Shown in pieces: positions 1 to 12,124 of a stretch of DNA of 64,000 bases. The notes under the pieces are model-generated. The model was not told the DNA's origin. It searched no databases and saw only the letters and a program-made list of their open reading frames with translations. Source of the DNA: Viscum album (lineage: Eukaryota; Streptophyta; Magnoliopsida; Santalales; Viscaceae); contig OY728137.1 of NCBI GenBank assembly GCA_963277665.1, positions 1,173,190,670-1,173,254,669 on the forward strand. The letters are read 5' to 3'. Positions within the stretch are counted from its first letter, which is position 1; the number at the start of each line of letters is the position of its first letter. Position numbers and translations under genes: made by a program.

Positions 1-1725
1 AGTTGGTCACACAGTAAAGGGAAGATAATTAATGAATAAAGTATATTCAAGAATATCTAGAAAGTATTATCCAAGAGATGATTTAAAGGAAAATATGAAA
101 GAAAAGTAATGATGAAGAAATTATTTGTTATGGATATAGTAAAAATTAGCACATTAAGCTTCATTTCATGAGGTTAAAGAAAGATAAAAATAAGTAAAGA
201 TAATATAAGAAATAAAATAAAGTTAGGGTAATTGGTTGTAGTTACAACTAGGATTTTGATTCAAGTGATGAATATGGTTCTAGAAAATAATCAGTAAATC
301 TTTATTTTATGGCTTCATTTAAAGAAGTAATTAAATCTAATTATTATTCTTATTTTGATTATGATATAGATCCTACCATTTATGAACTACTTAAGGAAAA
401 TGATATACATAATCAAAAATTTTAAAAGGTTACTGGTTTATAAAAAATTCTTAAAATACAATATAAGGAATTTCTTACTGAAAATGAAGATCACCATAGA
501 ATGGATTTAGATTGTAATAAAGAAAATGTTTCTAAACATAAATTTTATTTTAGATCTACTCGAGATGATTTAAATTCTTCTTATAGTGAATTTAAATATG
601 CACATGATGAAATTGAAAAATATAAGGAAGAAAATTGAAGAAAAATTGATTATATGTCAAATAAAAATGAGGGTAAAGAAATAAATTTCAATGTTTTTCA
701 TAATGATAAATTATGTATTGAATCAAAAATTGAATTTTTAAAATAAAATTTGTCCACATTTGTTCAATTTAAAAAAAACATTGATTAAATTTTGTATTTA
801 AATAAAATGAATAAAAATATAAATATTCTTGCATATGATAATCTTTTTCCAAATATGTACATGACTTTCTTAATTAAGAGTTTAGAGGAAAGTATATAAA
901 CTCTTATTTTTTTAAAATGTAAAATGAAATGTTATTGTGTAAATCAATGTTTCATGATATTTCCACAATCTCTAGGACATAAAAAATAATTTATTTCAAA
1001 ATATTTATCTTCTTGATTACCTATAAATACTTTTTTGAAATCAGTTCGGGTTCCCAAAAACTTATATATTAATATAATAGGACCCAAGTTTTCATGGGTA
1101 CCAAAACTTTCTTGAAACTATTTTTTTAGGAAGTATATCTTAAAGTGTCAAGAAAGATACTCGGTACATGGATAGTGGATGTTCAAGACACATGAATGGT
1201 GATGCTTCAAAATTTCTATAATTTAATAAGTGTGATAGAGGTAATTTTAACTTTTGTGATCATTTTAAATGAATGGTAAAAGTGTTTGGGGATATTGGAA
1301 TTTAAAATTCTATTATTATTTCTAAAGTACTATATGCTAATGTTTTAAAAGATAATTTTATAAGTATTTAATAATTATGTGATGATGGAATACATGTTAG
1401 ATTTCAAAATGAAAAGTTTTTTTTTAAGGGAATATATGTTTTATTTTATACAAACCAAAAATACAACATCAATATTATTAAAGTTTCTGAATTAATTGAT
1501 CAAAATATTAAATGTTTATATGTTTGTAAATATGATAACATTTTGTGTCATATGATATTAAGTAATTTCAATTTTAGTTTTCTAAATAATTTTTTTCAAG
1601 TAGTACGAAGTTTTGGGAATACCCGAGTTAACTCTAGATAGAAACATCATTTTTTAATCTTTCTTGAAAGGTAAAAAACACAGAATCTATTTCAAACCTA
1701 TTAAAGAGGTAAAAAATATGAGGCA
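1..1725 (+). pseudogene. SIRE-type Ty1/copia gag end, protease and integrase N-terminus (element A, 5' half)
   Basis: Decayed polyprotein reading left to right. Around 125-190 a CCHC knuckle remnant reads ICYGY...HIKLHFMRLKK, with the second and last Cys lost. At about 265-800 follows an acidic, Lys/Glu-rich stretch typical of the SIRE Gag tail. At 1168 the copia protease signature MDSGCSRHMNGDASKF is clear (usual form DSGCSRHMTGD). Downstream, LYANVLKDNFISI matches the family's post-protease segment, and near 1535-1570 a GAG-pre-integrase remnant (LCHMILSNFNF for the usual LWHRRLGH) is seen. Stops occur in every frame. The integrase then breaks at 1726 and resumes near 33937, so a 32-kb insertion splits this gene. 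The family acts in cytoplasmic virus-like particles, but this copy cannot code. The 5' LTR is outside the window. Confidence 0.8.
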
Positions 1726-1773
1726 TGTATTACCCTAGGATGGACAGACCACTGAGAGTGGGGTGAATCAATG
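1726..1773 (-). repeat. Terminal stub of the left LTR of element B
   Basis: Forty-odd bases starting 'tgtattaccctaggatgg' and running through 'ccactgagagtggggtgaat' match the terminus of the other LTR copy at 30033 ('tgtagttccccatgatgg', 'acactgagagaaggggctga'). The match stops where element C begins and resumes after C at about 24614, so C was inserted about 45 bases from the end of this LTR. Confidence 0.65.
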
Positions 1774-4740
1774 GACTTTAATGTGGCCTTTTTTATCACT
1801 TCTTTTTCCACATCAATTATCATAATTAATTGTATTTTTAATATCAAAATAATGTTTTCACTTGAATATTGTGTAATTGTTGTCATTTTTTTATTAAAGT
1901 GTTGAAATTTTGATCTTATATTAAAATATTTCTATTATTTTTTATCGTATTTGTTTTCAAATAATTTAAAAGTTAAATAATTAATGTTTCATTAACTACC
2001 AATTGTTTCTATTCCTCTAATTTTTTTTAAATTATAGTATTTAATTCCCATTATTTCTCTTCATTAATTATTTAATTTTATGTTTTTCAAATTTATAATT
2101 CCAATTTTTTTGATTCATTCTCTTATTCTATTTATTATTTATTAAATTGTTTTTAAAATTAATAAAATCTCAATTTTTTTAATTGGCCTTTTTATTTGAA
2201 TGATTTATTTAGTTTTATTTTTTTGTAATTAATTTATTTTTTTAATTTTTTATTCTTTTAAATTATTTCATCAATTCAATTAATTTATTATTTTAATTTG
2301 AAAATAAATAGATTTTACTTTGTTACTTATTGATTTTAATTTGTTTTGTATTCATTTATTTTTTGAACTTTTAAAATTTATTTATTAACATTGTTTTTTT
2401 CTAGATGAATGATCTGCTACTAGATTAGATCTACCATTAGCCATAATTATACTACCATTATCCCCTCTTCTATAACCAGCCTACAAAATGGTGCTACTAC
2501 CAAAATAGGGCATCTTTCATTGCCAATAGCATCCACCGATAGATAGATATGTTGGTTCATCTAGCCTGTCACCACTGCCTCCACCGACATATCAATCTAC
2601 CAGTCTCCTCCCATCTGCCGCTAGCCCATGTCATCCACCGTTAATCTGCTTCTGCCTTCCTCCATCTTTCACTAGCCATGATCCACTATCACCCCCAACC
2701 ACTAATAGAACTACAATATACCAGTCCTTTTCATCCTTTACTCGACTCAGTAACTGATATATCTCAATCTACTGGTCCACCATGTTCCACTATTGTTGCG
2801 ACTCCCATGTTCAACTGAAACCTCACCTGATCTAAAAATTAGAGATCCACTGAACCAAATCCCAAATAGCCCACTGGGGATGAGACGAGCCACTACCAAA
2901 TAATTAAAGCCACCAGAAGAACCTGAAGCATGTCACTACACTTGGATCTTGAATAAATTTGACCCACTATTTATGAAATCAAATAAATAGAAATCCAAAT
3001 TAGTTTATGAAGAAGGTTGAAGATCCATCCCCGATTGAATATCCCAAACCAGACATGCTTCTCACCACGAGCCGACTGAAATTTATGCCACACTAAAGCC
3101 CCAACTGGATGTGCAATTTCCTACCACCCAATGTAAGAACACTATTCCACTATGTATGAACATCGGTGAATTTGGAACACTATTCATCATCGTAGAAGTT
3201 CAGTGCCACCCCACCCCTCTTGTCTGAGCCACCTTGCACACCTCACCCAATTGCCTACTGAATCCACCTGAAGACCTACAATACCTCTCTCCTCTCTTTT
3301 AAAACCAGACCCCCCCTCACCCTCCAGAAGATAGGTCTGAGTGGATATAAGAAGAAACAAAAAATATATATATAATAATAATAATATATAATAATAATAA
3401 ATTTAATAGTTAAAATTATAATATTAATATATATGTCTGTGTTTTTGTAATCATAAAATAATAATAATAACTATAAATATTATATATATATATATAAATA
3501 ATAAGTACATAAATTTAAAAATACATATTTATATATTTATGTATATACTAGTACTAATTTAATTAAATTAATTAATTTATATATTTTCTATTTATATAAT
3601 AATATATTCTACTCGTATATTTTACATTTCTAATTTCTTTCTAGGTAAGAGAATATTGAAGAGATCATGGGAACTAAAGTGACTTCACTCAGTGATCATA
3701 GACCCTAAACATTCCACGTTGAGAGAATCTAGTAGGGGGTCGTGGTTTCTAATGGCTTGGATCTTCAAGAAATTAAGAATTATACATAGTGAATGTGCCA
3801 TGTGGAATCCAACAGTTTCTTGTAGATTTTTTATCATGGTATCAAAACAGGGATTGGTGAACATTCAGGTCATTAAGAGAATAATAGTCCAGAAGAATAG
3901 GAGGATACATCATTCCTCCATCTACTCCAAACCCATCCAACACCTAGATTTCTATCCATAATTTACACCAAGACACATTTAATATGGAGGAGATAACTAA
4001 GTTGGGAGTGGGAATCAAAACCAGAGATAGAGGAGGGGAGTCATATTGCCAGAGATGCTTCATCATCCCTTTTATCTCATTATTTTTATTTCTATTTTCA
4101 TTAGTATGAGTAACTAAACTAGTTTGGGGAACCGGGTTGGGAAAAACTTATTATCCATTTTTTCATTCTTATTTTTTAAAAACATTTTTTCAATGAATTT
4201 TTTAGTTCATTAATGTTTTATGTTTTATTGTGAGATTCATTTTTCACTATCCAAGAACTGATATGTGAGAGTAGTGATTTAATTTCACCATAGATCATTG
4301 GATAGAGGTCCAAAAATTGGAAAGGATCAATTTATCTCTTCTCCATAATAAACAAATTAATTCAAAAATTAAGATCAAAATATCAAGCCTTGATAATGTT
4401 CACCAAACTATGGAAGTTCACTACAGTGACAACTCAGTCAATCTCTACCTTTTTTCAAGCACTGAATAATTGAATTAATTTGAGTATAATAGGATAATAT
4501 CTTTTTATCAGTTAAAATAGGCTGATGAACCTAAATTCATCCATTTTTTTAATCTCTATTTGTTGTTCACCTTGATCCATTTCCATTTTACATTTTATTT
4601 TCATTCCTTTTAGATTTTTTTTTAGTTTTTTTCTGCACAATCATTAAGACTTCTTTGTGGTTTGACCCTTATTAACATAGTACTTGAGAAATTATGTTAT
4701 AAATATTATTTTTTTCCTGAGTCCAACTACTTCACTGACA
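1774..4740 (+). repeat. 5' LTR of element C
   Basis: Matches the right repeat in order: 'tgtggccttttttatcac' at 1782 with 'tgtggccttttttacctc' at 12133; a C-rich stretch (about 2400-3340 and 12560-13160); a TA-rich low-complexity stretch (about 3355-3560 and 13195-13430); then 'gatcatgggaacta' (about 3663 and 13469). The terminal part of the match is at 23640-24613. It ends near 'cactgaca' at 4740, just before the primer site. The extra length over the right copy lies mainly around 2160-2700. Short open frames in it (for example 3692-3961) are not conserved as coding. Confidence 0.65.
3355..3560. repeat. TA-rich low-complexity tract in the LTR of element C
   Basis: Runs of 'ataataata' and 'tatatatata' fill this stretch. 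The homologous LTR has the same tract at about 13195-13430, so it predates the insertion of C. Confidence 0.7.
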
Positions 4741-4745
4741 AGTTT

Positions 4746-4764
4746 TGGAACCATTTTTGGGGAA
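4746..4764 (+). other. Decayed primer binding site of element C (tRNA-Asp type)
   Basis: 'TGGAACCATTTTTGGGGAA' aligns without gaps to the tRNA-Asp primer site usual in Tat/Athila elements (TGGCGCCGTTGCCGGGGA). The differences fall mostly at CpG positions. It lies five bases after the inferred LTR end. Confidence 0.6.
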
Positions 4765-4998
4765 GGGATGTGAAACCAACTCAAAAAAATAAAAAAACAA
4801 TATAAAAAAACTTAAAAAATATAAAACAAATGAAAATATGGAAATATAAAGATATATAAAACATAAAACCTATATGAAAAAAATTCTAAAATATTATTTT
4901 ACTATAATTATATGCATACAGAAACCACTGAGTTAGAACTTGTAACTATCATTTGACAAATCAATCAATATTTTTTTCACTTAGAAAAAAATTTAGAA

Positions 4999-6460
4999 AT
5001 GGAAAATCCAAAAAATAGAGCTGAAAATAAAAATATGAATCTTCCAAAGCCTTTAGTTCTTGTCTTTGGGAGACCTAGACTTAGGGAGTTCCAAATTAAA
5101 ACTATCTCAAGAAAACCTTATTACATCGTTTATTCCCATAGATCTAGTAACGATGAGATCAAACAGTCTCATATCTCTCAGATTCCTTTATTCAATGGCC
5201 TATATGCAAAGGACTCACTTGAGTTTATTATAGAATGTTATAGCTCTGTCCAGCAACCACCTCTGTGAGATATGAGTGTAAAGAAGTTAAGGATTATGGT
5301 TGTTTTGTTTGATAATAATAGGAGGGCTAGGAATTTGATTAAAAATTTAGATGAAGAAATCCTTGAAACCTAGGATGATGTGTTTAATACCTTTGTATCA
5401 AGATTCTACCCTAGGAACACCACCATAGAAGTGAGGCATAAGATCACTAGGTTTTTCCAGAATGAGGGAGAGTTGTTTCATGAGGCTTGGTATAGATTTA
5501 GAAGTATTATTAGACATAGTACCAATCACAAGTTATCTCCCCATCTTCTTAGGGATACTTTCTAAAATTCCCTTACCCCTTACTACCAGAATATAGTTAG
5601 CTAATATTGTGAGGGTGACTTCTCAAATTACACTGTTGGTGAGATTAAATAATTGTTTAATAAACTTTCTCAAAAGTCTCAGTACAAGTGAACAATAAAT
5701 AGAGTCATACATAGAGCTTAAAAAAAAACCCCAACTGTTGTTGTTGATGATAGAGTTATTATAGAGAAATATTTTCATTATGGGATGTTCGTTCATACTC
5801 AAAGATGTTTCCATTACATTGACCACCTTGTTCAACCTAAGGATAGAGCCCAGTTTTTTGTCTACAGAGCTAGGAATCAGGGTACCCAATATCAATTCTC
5901 AAATTAGTATAATTATAGATAAAAAATCACCCCAACATGTTATGGAAAGACCTGATTGTTATTAAACAGTCCACTGCCCCAAATTACCAAACTCAGCCTA
6001 GAAGTTTTAATTCAAATCAATATAGGGATAAATATTCAAATTCTCAAGGGGAACTTAAGGGAATTATACAACATGTGTTAGGTGAAATTGGCTCTCTAAA
6101 AAAGATATAGATTCTATAATTCAAATTCTATACATTCAAATGGGTCAGATAGCTAGAGCTCTTGGAGGGAGAGATAAAGGGAAATTGGTCATCATAACTG
6201 AGTCAAACCTAATATAAAATGTGATGATAGTAACAAAAATATCTATCCTTAAAATTTACAAAAAATTAGGGAACAATATAAATAAGAATAATTTGATGTT
6301 CAAGTTGTAAATGGTACTGAAATTTTCTAAAATTCCAACACTGGAAATCTGGAAAGATTTGATGAATCTAAGAAAAATGTTGAAAATTCACATGAAAAAT
6401 ACTGAGAACAAATAAAAGTGGAATTGGAACTGATAAAAGAGGTAAATAAGATGGTTAGGT
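4999..6460 (+). pseudogene. Tat/Athila-type Gag remnant (element C)
   Basis: Opens at an ATG at 4999 (MENPKNRAENKNMNLPK). At 5380-5565 a clear Retrotrans_gag block reads FVSRFYPRNTTIEVRHKITR, then FFQNEGELFHEAWYRFRSII, the pattern of Athila/Tat Gag (a 'KFFP...LR.EI..F.Q...E.L.EAWERFK' type segment). At about 5774-5870 a knuckle-like stretch (CHYGMFVHTQRCF) keeps one Cys and one His. At about 6140-6185, QIGQIARALGGRDKG matches the conserved 'QLGQLA..L..R..G' segment at the Gag end in these elements. Stops and frameshifts occur throughout, so it is inactive. In the family this protein forms the particle shell and packages RNA. It follows the primer site by about 240 bases. Confidence 0.75.
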
Positions 6461-6719
6461 TTTAGGATGAATAAAATACCCACCTATTTTTATAATTCAC
6501 CCCTACCATCCCTTTTTCACAAAGGCTAAAAAAGAACAATGAACCTGATTACCTCAAGTTTCTTCAAATGTTTGGGAGATTCAATGTTAACATGCCCTTT
6601 ATGGAAGCTTTGAGAAATATACCTTCATAATTGAAATTTCTAAAGTGTTTCTTATATAAAAAAGGGATTGGGGTGATAGAGAAACTGCTAATTTTAATGA
6701 GAAGTATAGTGTTATAGTT

Positions 6720-7100
6720 CAAAAGAATATTCCTCCCAAACTGAAAGACCTAATAATTTTTGTAATTTCTTTTAGAATTGGTAAAAGTTAGGAGATTAGG
6801 TGATTTTATAGTTTTAGATCTATCATAAACATTATTACTTACTCCCTATTCAAGATTTTAGGCCTTAGGTAATTGAAACAAACTTCAATGACATTATAGC
6901 TGGTTGAAATGTCACTTGCCTACCCTTATGGGAGAGTGTATGATTTTTTAGTTGATATAGGGAAACAATATTTACCCATAGACTCCCTTATTCTACACAT
7001 GGAGTATGATATCATTGTTACAATAATTTTAGGATGACCATTATTAGAAACTAATGAGGATTTCATTGATGTATCAAAGGGTATGTTTTCCCTCTAAGCT
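6720..7100 (+). pseudogene. Tat/Athila-type aspartic protease remnant (element C)
   Basis: The segment PPKLKDLIIFVISFRIGKS at about 6735 matches the start of the Tat/Athila protease ('PPKLKDPGSFTIPC.IG'). It is followed by NIITYSLFKILGL ('NLMPYSVFKKLGL'), SLAYPYGRVYDFLVDI ('SL.YP.G..EDVLV.V'), LILHMEYDIIVTIILG ('.VLDMEED..VPIILGRPF') and FIDVSKGMFSL ('LIDV..GEL.L'). The catalytic DLGAS is replaced by SFRSI in the best frame, so the active Asp is gone, and several stops are present. In these elements the protease precedes RT, but no RT follows here. Confidence 0.75.
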
Positions 7101-7469
7101 ACTAAGGACCGAGAAGAATTTTAAGTTTATAAGGATTATCCACTTGAGGTGAACTACAAGTTGATTGATGTTGTAGATGAGGTGTTTAGAGTTTTTATTA
7201 TAATGGAAAATCATTATCTTTTTGATGATTTTATCACTTACTTTGTTAATGAAAATTTTCGAGAAAAAAAAATTTGAGTATGGATCCATATTTGAGCTCA
7301 AAAGGATGGGGAGAATTGAGAATGAAATTAGAAAATAAATTTCCCAATATCATGAAGTCATCCTTACCATAATAATATATCTTGTTGATAGTTTCTCTCA
7401 AACTTTTGATATCAATCCCAACCCTCCCAGGCACTCCAACTTGATTCTGCTTTCTGCTCCTACCAACCT

Positions 7470-7943
7470 GTGAAATGTGATTCTATTCCTAATGCTACTT
7501 CTGCTAAAAATCAAGATTCTAAGATTCATGTTGAGTCATTATACAGTTCTATTCATCCTGAAGATGAAGGTGAGTTTTCTAGATCTCTTAAGAGTGAGCT
7601 AGAGTGGTTTCTATACTTTTTTCCAATTATGGATGTAAGTTCTTCTCCTACTTCTTTTCACCATTGGGATAATGAAATTTTTTACCATGAGTTTGAGAGA
7701 TTCTTAGAAGAACTTGATGATTCTCCCACTACCTCACCTAAGGAAGCTACCTTTGAAAGTCAACTTTATTTTTATAGTGATACACCTACAACAACTATTT
7801 TTTCATTTTCTAAACTTGAGAAACTTTCAAGTGTGGGGGGAAATGTGAGGGAGACATTTCAAAGTAAATTTGTTCATCTTGGATATCATGATGAGCTTCT
7901 TCCTGCTTTACCTAATTCTTTGAGTAATTTTTTTATATTTTAA
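7470..7943 (+). CDS. 157-codon open frame of unknown function in the interior of element C
   Basis: Uninterrupted frame from ATG 7470 to TAA 7943. This is long for a region where flanking gag and protease are full of stops. The product is acidic and rich in Ser, Phe and Glu, with two clusters of acidic and hydrophobic residues: EDEGEFSRSLKSELEWFLYF near residues 32-51 and EIFYHEFERFLEELDDSP near residues 70-87. I see no zinc knuckle, protease, RT or integrase motif, no signal peptide and no membrane segment. It sits where the linker between protease and RT would be expected. It may be part of the old polyprotein that stayed open by chance, or an extra ORF of the subfamily. I do not recognise it. 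Confidence 0.35.
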   Translation: MKCDSIPNATSAKNQDSKIHVESLYSSIHPEDEGEFSRSLKSELEWFLYFFPIMDVSSSPTSFHHWDNEIFYHEFERFLEELDDSPTTSPKEATFESQLYFYSDTPTTTIFSFSKLEKLSSVGGNVRETFQSKFVHLGYHDELLPALPNSLSNFFIF

Positions 7944-9502
7944 GGCTATTGATGGAAGGAGTCTTGGTCCTCAAGTGTTATAATTTTTTAAAATATATAT
8001 TCAAGTTGATGTGTTACATGATGTTCTATGTGAAATTGATGAAATTTCAAATAGAAATTCCCAAATCCCAAGTAATGATGAATATTACCCATTAAATTAT
8101 CATGGATAACACTTTAGGGGGTTAATTATGGATAGGGACCTTAAAAATAGTGTTGTATGGGAGGAAATCCATTATTTTACTATTTTAGCTTTAAATTTAT
8201 ATTTGAATAGATGTTACTTGCCTGGTTTTCTGTATCCCCGAATCTATAAACCAAAATTATTATAGTTTCTATTGGATGTCTAGTCTCATATTTGATGGCT
8301 ATTTATTGTCTAATGTTGGTGTTCACTTACCATGAGGTGTAATTAGTGTGCAGAATGTGAAGTACCATTACAAGTGGCCCTACAGATGGTGGGGTCACCT
8401 TGAGAAGTAAGTGTGTTTGGATGTGAGCTTTTTTTACCAGCGATAGAGTCCATTTAAACTTTAATGCTAGAAGGAGCTTCAAGTGGAGAAAATAGGATAA
8501 AAATTCCCTCAACTCAAACTCTAGTCAATTTCAAATTCTATTTTAAATTCTCAAATGTCTTATGTTAATCTATTCAATTTTTAAGAGCTTCACATTATTA
8601 GCTAGAGTGTTATTTTCAATTTTTGCGAAGGAGGTTACACATCTTATGTGCAACATTAAAAAGTGATACTTTTTATCTAGGGAGTAACTATTTTAATTAT
8701 TCCTAGTCATTTTATATAGTTCCTGTTGTTTTTTCAAAAAATATACCTTATATTCTAGAATTTGTTCTTTATCCACGTTTTACACTTCTATAATTTAAAA
8801 TTACCATTGAACGTAGTATTTTTGTCACCTTCATGCTTTATTTTCTCCTCCTTTGAAAATCATTCATGAACTCACCCGTAGCATGCATATTTTTGGGGAA
8901 AAAATATGTACTTGACTATCTAGTAGAGTCCTGTAGGGTTCCCTTGTGAATAATTTTATTTGTCTTCTTACTGTGTGGAAAAAAATTGTTCAAATTCCCC
9001 TAATACCCCTTAAAATAAAAACTTTTTTTTGCATTGATAATCCAAATCTATTTTAAACTTCAATGATTGTCTTGTTTCTCCTACCTTTAATTCAAAAATG
9101 GAAAAAATTTTGAGTTCTAAGTATGGGATAGGGGCCTTAATTAATCTAAATTATGTTTCACTAGTAACACATCAAAACCCCTAATTTTTTTAAATTTCCT
9201 CCCTGTCAAACTTTAAAAAAATTCTATATTTTTAAATAAAATCAAAATATAAAACAAAACAAAAATATATAAAAAACAAAAAAAATCATTGCATCCTGCT
9301 TAGGTGATAATTGAATTCTAGATTGAGGGGTTTCAAAGATTTTGACATTGTAATAACTACATGATTTCTGAGTGTTTGGGCCCCAATGTTTTTGTGGAAG
9401 TTCACTTTAGGAACTAGGAAAGGGATTGTGATTGGAGAGATCATTGTGGAATTTTGATCTTAACTTGAGAAAACTAGAAATTTGAATGTAAACCTAGGGG
9501 AC
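7944..9502 (+). other. Interior of element C without recognisable coding
   Basis: AT-rich sequence with stops in all frames. Read by eye for RT (the F/Y-x-D-D box), RNase H and integrase motifs, it gave none. It ends at the insertion of LTR fragment D. Confidence 0.5.
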
Positions 9503-10250
9503 TATAACATCCCGATTCCAGAAGCCACCCAGAGGCGCCCCGTACCCGGTTGGTCACATGGCCTCAAGTGCATTTCCCCGAACACCAGAGGCTTCCGACT
9601 AGTAGCGAGGGCCTTTGGTGTGATAGTGGGGAAACTATTCCATCATTGGCAGAGTAAAAAGCGGAAGTAACAACACATACAACAGCGAAAGCAGTAAATA
9701 TCCAACAACAATAACAGCGGAAGACTGATAAATAAACAACTGTAGCAGAAGTATATGTAAATAATGCATGATACATATATGTCTAGAAAAATAGCCAAAC
9801 AACTCACAATGCTGAAAACAATACTAAACCAAATTACAAAAGAAAAACAAAAGATGAGAAACTCTTCAGTATCACAAGCCTCAGCATGGTCCCATGCTCT
9901 CCATCTCTAGTGAAATCAAGAATCTAAAGTAGAAGGGTGCTTGCCCTTATCTATACCTACAAAAATATAATCTGTTTGGACCCAAAAGCATGACCCAAAC
10001 AGGGTGTGAGATAAAAATCCCAGTAGGAAACCACCCGAAGATTTGTGCCTAACTGTCAGTGAATATATGGTAGGTAAAAGTAAAAAAATAGTAAACATGA
10101 AGGTACTCAGCAGCAAACAATCCACAGTTCCTAGCATATAATTTACAAACAGATAAGCATCCACACTAGCAAGTAAAACAAATAGGTAACCCTTTGGGTA
10201 TTTCTCACAGCCTAACCCCTATAGTCCAACCTACAATCACTATAAACCCT

Positions 10251-10547
10251 CTGTGAGGCACACACAGTCTCACCCCTCTGGTTCAGCTAAAGAAAGATAG
10301 ACTCCCTGGGGAAGCACTCACCGTCAATTCCCCCTATAGTCTCGTATCATACTAAAGGCGCTCTGGGGAAGCACTCAACATCTCATTCCCCCTGTGGCCT
10401 ACGTCGAGGAACTACAGACTCTCTGAGGAAGCACTCAACGTCAATTCCCCATGTGGTCTCACATTGTAAACTAAATACACTCTGGAGAAGCTCTTATGTC
10501 CATTCTCCATATAGTCTACTACACTAGGTTCTCACAGCCCTGTGTGA
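10251..10547. repeat. Tandem hairpin-forming units of about 59 bp within LTR D
   Basis: Four successive units carry a 6-bp stem around a 13-15 base loop: 10308-10313 with 10328-10333 (GGGGAA/TTCCCC), 10365-10370 with 10386-10391 (same), 10425-10430 with 10445-10450 (GAGGAA/TTCCCC, one mismatch) and 10484-10489 with 10503-10508 (GGAGAA/TTCTCC). Loops share 'gcactcaacgtc'. Flanking units are less alike: GTGAG/CTCAC at 10253 and 10269, and TCACA/TGTGA at 10532 and 10543. Unit spacing is 57-60 bases. Confidence 0.7.
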
Positions 10548-11227
10548 AATCAAAAAGTATCGCATCACGTAATGGACAAAGTATCCTCAAGAACTACTTG
10601 GCTAGCATCTATAACATCTAATCATGGAAGAAAAGTCATATCATCCTACAACTAGGCATGGAACTGGCAATATCCTAATAGGAAAAACTAGACCAAATGG
10701 TCATAAACAGGAAAACATGCATGGGAAAAGCATCCAAAGCACCGTAAATTACCCTATTCACAAACAATAACCTCTAATAAAGCATATAAGCAAAGCATGC
10801 AAACAACAAGGGAAAAATAAGAAACACACAATACCTCATTCAAGGGTATTGGCAGAATTTGCACAAATACTCAAATACTTTCTACAGAAAGGCACAAACC
10901 ACCTACCTTGATGCTAGGAGATCGATATACTTGAACCACGAGGCTTGAATCTCTTTAGAATTTTGTAGATCTACGAAAATGTACAAAAAATTCAACCCAA
11001 GATAACTTGAAAAAGAGGAGGAATTGGAAAACAAATCTCTAGGAGAAGGAAGAGCTTACCGTTGCGGTTTCAACGCAATCGACGGCGGTCGATTCGGAGA
11101 ACGGACAGAGGCTCGGGGACTCGGAGGAGATTCACGGCCATACGGGATGCCCTCGGTTGAAGAAGCTGGAGAAGAAGATGGTTGTGGGGTTAAGACACGA
11201 CCCCAATCCATTTAATGAAAAAAAAAA

Positions 11228-11381
11228 GTACACAACGTGTACTTTTATCGTATAAGGCGTGTACTAGAATTTTCCGTACTCCGCTTTAGGCGGCCTCCAA
11301 GTCACCCCTACATTGCTATGTGTGTGGCCATGACACGGCCAGCACACGGCCTCAAGCGACAACGAAGTACACGGCGTGTAC
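11228..11381. promoter_or_regulatory. Palindromes GTACAC-N3-GTGTAC in LTR D
   Basis: Two full copies lie at 11228-11242 (centre aac) and 11367-11381 (centre ggc), with a half copy 'ggcgtgtac' at about 11257. They lie 200-350 bases inside what would be the upstream (U3) end of this minus-strand LTR. The related LTR of element G has a cluster of the same motif. Confidence 0.5.
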
Positions 11382-11580
11382 TTTGAAAATTTCCATAATT
11401 TCCTCTTTTTCCCAAAAACGACCAGAAAAGAAAAAACATACCTGAAAAGAAGATAAAGGTTCTTATAGAGACACTCTCTTTTTGAACAAGCAATTTAGAG
11501 ATCCAACTCAAATTATAATCATATAAGTCCTTTGAATCTGAATTAAAATCGGAAAACTGGATCCCAAGGTGAGTCTCTCA

Positions 11581-12124
11581 AACAAGGGAACTGGGTGTGT
11601 TTTTTTATTTAAATAAAATCCATTTTCAAATTCAATAAGTTTTTTTCAGAGTTTGATATACAAGAAATATGGCTAGGAAAAATTAAAATAAAGGGTCTTG
11701 TCAAAAACAAGCTCATTTATGTGAGGGAGATTTTGAACCCTAATGAATAAGGGGACAATTGAATTATTTAACTATCATTTGACATAAATCAATGAAGTTA
11801 AAAAAACAAAAAAAAATGTATTGTCAATTTTGTGGAACCTTGGGGAGAGTGACTAATTCTAGTGTCACTTGTTAAAATTTGAGCTCCATTTTTATCTAAC
11901 CTCTTTGAATCCTGGAACTGGAACCCATTTTTAATTGAAATGATATAATGAATGACATTTACATAAGAGGCGTGATTATTTCAAGCACTAGAGGGATTTT
12001 TATTTCCTTTGATTTTGAGTGATTTGGAACTTAGGAAGGATGATCACTTTTCTTTCTTTCAGGGTTTTTATAAATAAATAAAATGCATTGAATTTTCTAG
12101 GAGTGAAATTGATTAAGTGTGGGG
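11581..12124 (+). other. 3' interior of element C with polypurine tract
   Basis: No coding signal is visible. It ends with 'gtgtggggga' at about 12117-12126, the expected place of the plus-strand priming purine tract before the 3' LTR. Confidence 0.5.

Larger units (their letters stand above)
9503..11580 (-). mobile_element. Element D: probable solo LTR of a Tekay-like gypsy element
   Basis: Homologous to the LTR of element G at 40211-42611 in the same orientation. Compare 'taacatcccgattcca' with 'taacatcctgaaccca' at the left ends, 'aggcttccgactagtagcg' with 'aggctaccgactagtagtg', 'atgagataaaaatcccagta' type segments at about 10006 and 40710, and the shared palindromes near the right ends. 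The left terminus reads TA instead of TG. The right end, 'ggtgagtctctca', is set by weak similarity to 'ctcggtatcttaca' of the other copy. No interior or second LTR is present, so a solo LTR from recombination is inferred. A matching target duplication was not seen. Confidence 0.55.

Noticed and set aside
10251..10547. CRISPR-like array
   Set aside because: Units are diverged, the spacing is filled by related sequence and the setting is a plant LTR. The same holds for 38313-38580.
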